Positions 57,655 through 64,000 of a stretch of 64,000 nucleotides of DNA are shown piece by piece. Within the stretch, counting starts at the first letter, position 1. Every line of letters starts with the position of its first letter. The stretch lies in the NCBI GenBank assembly GCA_026874595.1, contig CM049316.1:41431695-41495694 (forward strand), read 5' to 3'. A program made the position numbers and the translations under genes. The notes beneath the pieces are model-generated. The model had not been told where the DNA came from. It worked only from the letters and a program-made list of their open reading frames with translations, and did not search any database. This DNA is from Sipunculus nudus (lineage: Eukaryota > Annelida > Sipuncula > Golfingiida > Sipunculidae).

Positions 57655-60600
57655 GGGAGGAAGGACAACAAGCCCTTCTGAGGTTTATAGAGGAGTAGGA
57701 GACCTCCATAAGGTTTGTTGAGAAGGACAAGTAGACGTCCATTAGGTTTGTAGAGATGGAGAAGGAGAGCTCCATTAGGTTTGTTGAGGACTAGTGGACC
57801 TCCATTAGGTTTGTTGAGAAGGACTAGTAGACATCCATTAGGTTTGTTGAGAAGAACCAGCAGACATCCATTAGGTTTGTTGAGAAGGACCAGTAGACCT
57901 CCATAAGGTTTGTACAGAAGGACCAGTAGACGTCCATTAGGTTTGTAGAGTAGGAGTAGGAGACCTCCATTAGGTTTGTTGAGAAGAACCAGCAGACATC
58001 CATTAGGTTTGTTGAGAAGGACCAGTAGACCTCCATAAGGTTTGTACAGAAGGACCAGTAGACGTCCATTAGGTTTGTAGAGTAGGAGTAGGAGACCTCC
58101 ATTAGGTTTGTTGAGAAGGACCAGTAGACCTCCATAAGGTTTGTACAGAAGGACCAGTAGACGTCCATTAGGTTTGTAGAGTAGGAGTAGGAGACCTCCA
58201 TTAGGTTTGTTGAGAAGGACCAGTAGACCTCCATTAGGTTTGTTGAGAAGAACCAGCAGACATCCATTAGGTTTGTTGAGAAGGACCAGTAGACCTCCAT
58301 AAGGTTTGTACAGAAGGACCAGTAGACGTCCATTAGGTTTGTAGAGTAGGAGTAGGAGACCTCCATTAGGTTTGTTGAGAAGGACCAGTAGACCTCCATT
58401 AGGTTTGTTGAGAAGAACCAGCAGACATCCATTAGGTTTGTTGTTGAGGAGCAGTAGACCTGCATTGGGTTTGTACAGAAGGACCAGTAGGCCTCCATTA
58501 GGTTTATTGAGAAGGAGCAGTAGACCTGCATTGGGTTTGTACAGAAGGACCAGTAGACCTCCATTGGGTTTGTAGAGTAGGAGTAGGAGACCTCCACAAG
58601 GTTTGTTGAGAAGGACCAGTAGACCTCCATTAGGTTTGTAGATAAGGAGTAGGTAACCTCCATTAGGTTTATTGAGAAGGACCAGTAGACCTGCATCAGG
58701 TTTGAAGAGAAGGAGTATGAGACCTCCAAAAGGTTTGTTGAGAAGGACCAGTAGACCTCCATTAGGTTTGTTGAGAAGGACCAGTAGACCTCCATTAGGT
58801 TTGTAGAGAAAAAGAAGGAGACCTCCATTAGGTTTGTTGAGAAGGACCAGTAGACCTCCATTAGGTTTTGTAGAGAAAAAGAAGGAGACCTCCATTAGGT
58901 TTATTGAGGAGTAGGAGACCTCCATTAGGTTTGTTGAGAAGGACCAGTAGGCCTCCATTAGGTTTTGTACAGAAGGACCAGTAGACCTCCATTGGGTTTG
59001 TAGATAAGGAGTAGGTGACCTCCATTAGGTTTATTGAGAAGGAGCAGTAGACCTGCATCAGGTTTGAAGAGAAGGAGTATGAGACCTCCAATAGGTTTGT
59101 TAAGAAGGACTAGTAGACCTCCATGAGGTTTGTTGAGAAGGACCAGTAGACCTCCATTGGGTTTGTAGAGAAGGAGTAGGAGACCTCCATAAGGTTTGTT
59201 AAGAAGGACCAGTAGACCTCCATTAGGTTTGTTAAGAAGGACCAGTAGACCTCCATTAGGTTTGTTAAGAAAGACCGGTAGACCTCCATTAGGTTTGTTG
59301 AGAAGGACCAGTAGACCTCCATTGGGTTTATAGAGAAGGAGAAGGAGACCTCCATAAGGTTTATTGAGAAGGAGCAGTAGACCTGCATCAGGTTTGAAGA
59401 GAAGGAGTAGGAGACCTCCAATAGGTTTGTTAAGAAGGACTAGTAGACCTCCATTAGGTTTGTTGAGAAGGACCAGTAGACCTCCATTGGGTTTGTACAG
59501 AAGGACCAGTAGACGTCCATTAGGTTTGTAGAGTAGGAGTAGGAGACCTCCATTAGGTTTGTTGAGAAGGACCAGTAGACCTCCATTAGGTTTGTTGAGA
59601 AGAACCAGCAGACATCCATTAGGTTTGTTGTTGAGGAGCAGTAGACCTGCATTGGGTTTGTACAGAAGGACCAGTAGGCCTCCATTAGGTTTATTGAGAA
59701 GGAGCAGTAGACCTGCATTGGGTTTGTACAGAAGGACCAGTAGACCTCCATTGGGTTTGTAGAGTAGGAGTAGGAGACCTCCACAAGGTTTGTTGAGAAG
59801 GACCAGTAGACCTCCATTAGGTTTGTAGATAAGGAGTAGGTAACCTCCATTAGGTTTATTGAGAAGGACCAGTAGACCTGCATCAGGTTTGAAGAGAAGG
59901 AGTATGAGACCTCCAAAAGGTTTGTTGAGAAGGACCAGTAGACCTCCATTAGGTTTGTTGAGAAGGACCAGTAGACCTCCATTAGGTTTGTAGAGAAAAA
60001 GAAGGAGACCTCCATTAGGTTTGTTGAGAAGGACCAGTAGACCTCCATTAGGTTTTGTAGAGAAAAAGAAGGAGACCTCCATTAGGTTTATTGAGGAGTA
60101 GGAGACCTCCATTAGGTTTGTTGAGAAGGACCAGTAGGCCTCCATTAGGTTTTGTACAGAAGGACCAGTAGACCTCCATTGGGTTTGTAGATAAGGAGTA
60201 GGTGACCTCCATTAGGTTTATTGAGAAGGAGCAGTAGACCTGCATCAGGTTTGAAGAGAAGGAGTATGAGACCTCCAATAGGTTTGTTAAGAAGGACTAG
60301 TAGACCTCCATGAGGTTTGTTGAGAAGGACCAGTAGACCTCCATTGGGTTTGTAGAGAAGGAGTAGGAGACCTCCATAAGGTTTGTTAAGAAGGACCAGT
60401 AGACCTCCATTAGGTTTGTTAAGAAGGACCAGTAGACCTCCATTAGGTTTGTTAAGAAAGACCGGTAGACCTCCATTAGGTTTGTTGAGAAGGACCAGTA
60501 GACCTCCATTGGGTTTATAGAGAAGGAGAAGGAGACCTCCATAAGGTTTATTGAGAAGGAGCAGTAGACCTGCATCAGGTTTGAAGAGAAGGAGTAGGAG

Positions 60601-61396
60601 ACCTCCAATAGGTTTGTTAAGAAGGACTAGTAGACCTCCATTAGGTTTGTTGAGAAGGACCAGTAGACCTCCATTGGGTTTGTAGAGAAGGAGTAGGAGA
60701 CCTCCATAAGGTTTGTTAAGAAGGACCAGTAGACCTCCATTAGGTTTGTAGAGAAGGAGTAGGAGACCTCCATTAGGTCTGTTGAGAAGGACCAGTAGAC
60801 CTCCATTAGGTTTGTTAAGAAAGACCAGTAGACCTCCATTAGGTTTGTAGAGAAGGAGTAGGAGACCTCCATTAGGTCTGTTGAGAAGGACCAGTAGACC
60901 TCCATTAGGTTTGTTAAGAAAGACCGGTAGACCTCCATTAGGTTTGTTGAGAAGGACCAGTAGACCTCCATTGGGTTTGTAGAGAAGGAGTAGGAGACCT
61001 CTATAAGGTTTGTAGAGAAGGACCAGTAGACCTCCATTATGTTTGTAGATAAGGAGTAGGTGATTTCCATAAAGGTTTGTTAAGAAGGACCAGTAGACCT
61101 CCATTAGGTTTGTTGAGAAAGACCAGTAGACCTCCATTAGGTTTGTAGAGAAGGAGTAGGAGACCTCCATTAGGTCTGTTGAGAAGGACCAGTAGACCTC
61201 CATTAGGTTTGTTAAGAAAGACCAGTAGACCTCCATTAGGTTTGTTGAGAAGGACCAGTAGACCTCCATTGGGTTTATAGAGAAGGAGTAGGAGACCTCC
61301 ATAAGGTTTGTTGAGAAGGACCAGTAGACCTCCATTAAGTTTGTTGAGAAGGACCAGTAGACCTCCATTGGGTTTGTAGAGAAGGAGTAGGAGACC
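57655..61396 (-). repeat. 33-bp minisatellite of about 113 units
   Basis: The plus-strand unit is GGTTTGTTGAGAAGGACCAG followed by TAGACCTCCATTA, 33 bp. Two main variants alternate (GTTGAGAAGGACCAG and GTAGAGAAGGAGTAG). The minus strand reads as repeats of KPNGGLLVLLN in one frame and MEVYWSFSTNL in another, and the plus strand as GLLRRTSRPPL; all three lack stops, so ORFs of 439, 395 and 407 codons arise (57639-58958, 58958-60145, 60145-61368). They restart at one-base indels (GGTTTTG at 58864 and 58962). No signal peptide, splice site or non-repeat domain joins them, so I do not call a gene. Confidence 0.95.
58305..60678. repeat. 1187-bp tandem duplication inside the 33-bp array
   Basis: Positions 58305-59491 and 59492-60678 correspond at an offset of 1187 bp. 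Matching landmarks include 58372/59559, 58861/60048, 58958/60145 and 59110/60297. I saw no difference in the parts compared. Confidence 0.85.
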
Positions 61397-63515
61397 CAGT
61401 ACAGTGGTTTGGAGAGAGTGCTGCAGTCCTCACCTTGCCCATTGCAACCTGTACGTAACTTGCGTCACTCCAAGCAGTTCCCTTTGATGAGCTGAGCTAG
61501 GCATCCCCTCTGCCCCCCCCCCCCCCCGGACAGAATGCATAAACAAGATTAATGTTATAATTTTGATGTTTTATTTTTTTTTCTAGAATTTTGCAACATT
61601 TTGGTTTTTGTTTTGCATAGCATGGGGTTACTTTTAAGTGCACATTCAATTATGTGTCCACAGGGTGATGTATTGTCATAAAAGTGTGGATGTTCATGTT
61701 GTGAGGAATTCCTTTTAACATGTGTGAAGTTGATTATTAATTTCAACATTAAATAAAAGTTGAGAAAAATATTTACCAGATTGAAAAAGGAAACTTTTAA
61801 AAAATTTTATCTAATTTATTTTTGTTAATAAAATTAAGCAAGCACATTTAATTGTAAACTCAAATGTAATAAACGTTTCTGGAATGATGATCCAAATTCA
61901 GCTTAAACATCCTATGATTAAAACAAATGAAAAATATATACATGTGTATGGGTTATTTGACATGATCTGAGCCAAACTTTAGCATGATAAAAATTATTCT
62001 TTAAAGAAATTATTATGTCCTGCCAAAATTGGATATATTGAAAAAATAGGGTTTAATATAAACTTAAAATGCATAATTCCCCAGCCTCAGCAGAAAGTGA
62101 AACAAAGTAATAAGTCTTTCTGTCCACCTGTCAGTCCATCTCTAAATCTGTGCAACACAGTATCTCACACACCTTTACTGTCTTTTTCATGGCAGCCATG
62201 TCAGAATATTAGTTTTGCAATCCTATTTTTAGTACTTTATTATCACCAAATAGCAAGGCTATTTCATCTAAGCTTTTCATCAAATACTAGTATATATAAA
62301 CAAATAACAATATAAATAAGTATATTTTGCATTTTTCATAATTTTTACAAAATTTAGCTGAGTGCCATGACCCATGGCCCCCTTGTTGATTGAAGAACCA
62401 AAGGAATATATATATATATATGCCTCAGTTGCACATGGAACTTATCAAGAGACTGATACAGAAATACATGAGCAACTTTTATCATAATTTATCTTATTCA
62501 TGCTATGTTAATTATATGTGACTTGAGTTTGAAGTTACCTTTATATGTAGGTTTAAGGACGTAGGTAGTCTATATCAGCTGGGGCTGATAATTGAGAATT
62601 AGAAAGGTCAAGTCCTTGGTATCATTGTCAACATATTTTGTTCCATAGCCAAATGTTATTAAAATGTAGACACAATGCAACTCTGGTTCTGGTCACCTCA
62701 TCTAACCAATGACAACTATGTGTACGCTTCCACAATATTATATAATTTGCCTCCACAGATTAGTCTAGTCAATTGATATTTAGAATCATCTGAGCCCAGT
62801 AATCATCTATATGTATGTTTATTGAACTTTGGGCACAGATCTGCATCAGGTTACATCCATCTGTAAATTTGATCAATTAAAAATGCCACCATCACAGGTG
62901 TGTATTTTCAGTAATGTAACTGCATTAAGTTAGTTTATTTCTTGTAATTACATGGATCAGAATTCTCTTATCTCTGCAAAGAGAATGTTGCTCGCCAGAT
63001 ATAAAGAGATAAAAATCAACAGCATTTGGAATGAGGCACTTAATTAATATGAGTAGTCCACAGAAAAGTATGCTCTTGCTATTTAGTAGGGAGCATTCTG
63101 GTAATTGTCTCACAAAAACTCTTCCTATAGGGGAATCAAATGAAATTAATTGTATTGTCCACATAATATCATATTGCCTTTGTGCTTTTTGTTCATTACG
63201 GGACATACTTATTTTACAACTAAAATACATGTTTGCTTTATCAAGCCTTGTTGTAAAGAAATGCATGCCGGCATCGTGGCTTCTGTGCTCGTAAGTCCCT
63301 AACCTGCAGGTGCCTGCCCTGGTTTCTTACCCGCTAGCTCACAAGCTTCTTGCCATTAAACGTTATAATTGTCCTCCTAGGTTTTATTGTTTTTTTCCCC
63401 AGTCTTTTTCTTTGCTAGTTAATTAAGAGAAATAACCAAACTTTGCCCACACTAGTTTTGTAACTGTGTTTGTCACTGATGGCTATTTTATTGTGATTTG
63501 CTTATTGCTAAATCA

Positions 63516-63516
<1 letters not shown>
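61397..63516. other. Gene-free stretch
   Basis: C-run at 61513-61527. AT-rich DNA follows. A donor-like CTC|GTAAGT at 63290 follows an open frame but has no good acceptor. GCATGCCGGCAT near 63263 is a small palindrome. Confidence 0.3.

Positions 63517-63586
<70 letters not shown>
63517..63586. repeat. (TA)n microsatellite, about 70 bp
   Basis: The longest uninterrupted TA run in the window. Confidence 0.95.
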
Positions 63587-63590
<4 letters not shown>

Positions 63591-64000
63591 GTTAAATTTA
63601 GATTTTTTATTAGTTATTATCAGTATTTAGTTATTGTTAACAGGTTTACTGGTGCTATAATATTATAGCCATACATGTGCATACTATGATATAATATAGT
63701 TTAATGTTACTTAAATTACTTGAAAGTTTGCAAGAGTTAATTTACTTTTTACCTGAACTATTGTTTATCAACTTACTCTGAAAATATAGGAATTATGGCA
63801 TTATGGAATTTGACTGAAATAGACCCATCTGGTTATTAATTCTCATTTGTCCAACCATTGTTGTGCATCAGGTGTTTCAGTTACTTTTAGAGATGTTTTA
63901 ATAATAAATTGCAATCATTACTTACATAAATATACTCTTAACAAGTGAAGTTAATATCATTCTTCATTTTCCATGTCACATGGGGCACCTTGCAGTTTTA
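63587..64000. other. Gene-free AT-rich stretch
   Basis: No feature seen before the window ends. Confidence 0.3.

Noticed and set aside
57639-61368. ORFs of 439, 395 and 407 codons on the minus strand
   Set aside because: They consist only of the 33-bp repeat, are mirrored by a second open minus frame and a plus frame, and shift frame at indels.
57655-61396. CRISPR-like array
   Set aside because: Units are contiguous without unique spacers, and the genome is animal.
63031-63294. ORF ending at a GTAAGT donor near 63290
   Set aside because: The upstream acceptor would be TCAAG without a proper YAG, and the peptide is unremarkable.

Overview
The window is animal nuclear DNA, AT-rich, with mostly non-coding sequence, introns beginning GT or GC and ending AG, many short (TA)n tracts and several families of non-autonomous mobile elements. 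Three repeat heads (near 9826, 11556 and 16112) consist of a short hairpin-like or palindromic segment, then TCCG/GTCC-type microsatellite, then a long non-coding body. From my knowledge of such repeats they point to a mollusc, most likely a bivalve; this is recognition, not a database result. Nothing indicates a bacterium, organelle or virus.

Genes are sparse and none is complete. The best supported is the 3' end of a plus-strand coiled-coil protein gene: a 90-nt exon (19374-19463, followed by a GC donor) and a 708-nt terminal exon (23315-24022). Weaker terminal exons are proposed at 56-197 (+), 30080-30240 (-) and 53606-53704 (+). Small possible exons lie at 14609-14651, 29149-29355, 43820-44190 and 45915-46007. 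A minus-strand fragment at 30627-30850 resembles a decayed LDL-receptor class B repeat. Two divergent short ORFs around 40740-40810 flank paired E2F-like sites. A GC-richer block at 37700-38690 has coding-like minus-strand segments and a polyadenylation signal, and could be a gene end or a solo LTR.

The rest is repeats. Layout: 1-6.2 kb terminal exon and intergenic DNA; 6.2-7.3 kb a TIR element holding a 5S-rRNA-like segment; 9.8-12.6 kb a Helitron-like element carrying a 181-bp satellite and a nested repeat; 13.5 kb a MITE; 14.5-15.3 kb possible conserved non-coding DNA; 16.1-18.1 kb a repeat with a 276-bp array containing a GGTGGCGCCACC palindrome; 19.4-24.7 kb coiled-coil gene and tandem repeats behind it; 22-34 kb three copies of a TIR MITE and part of a four-copy hairpin-headed family; 35.3-37.5 kb a hAT-type MITE and a GC-rich TIR element; 47 kb an AT-rich 88-bp array; 50.9-52.8 kb a 59-bp minisatellite; 57.7-61.4 kb a roughly 3.7-kb array of 33-bp units with a 1187-bp tandem duplication.

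Because 33 is divisible by 3 and the unit has no stop in three of six frames, that last array produces ORFs of up to 439 codons; I treat these as by-products of the repeat, not as genes. No tRNA or rRNA gene, CRISPR array or operon was found.
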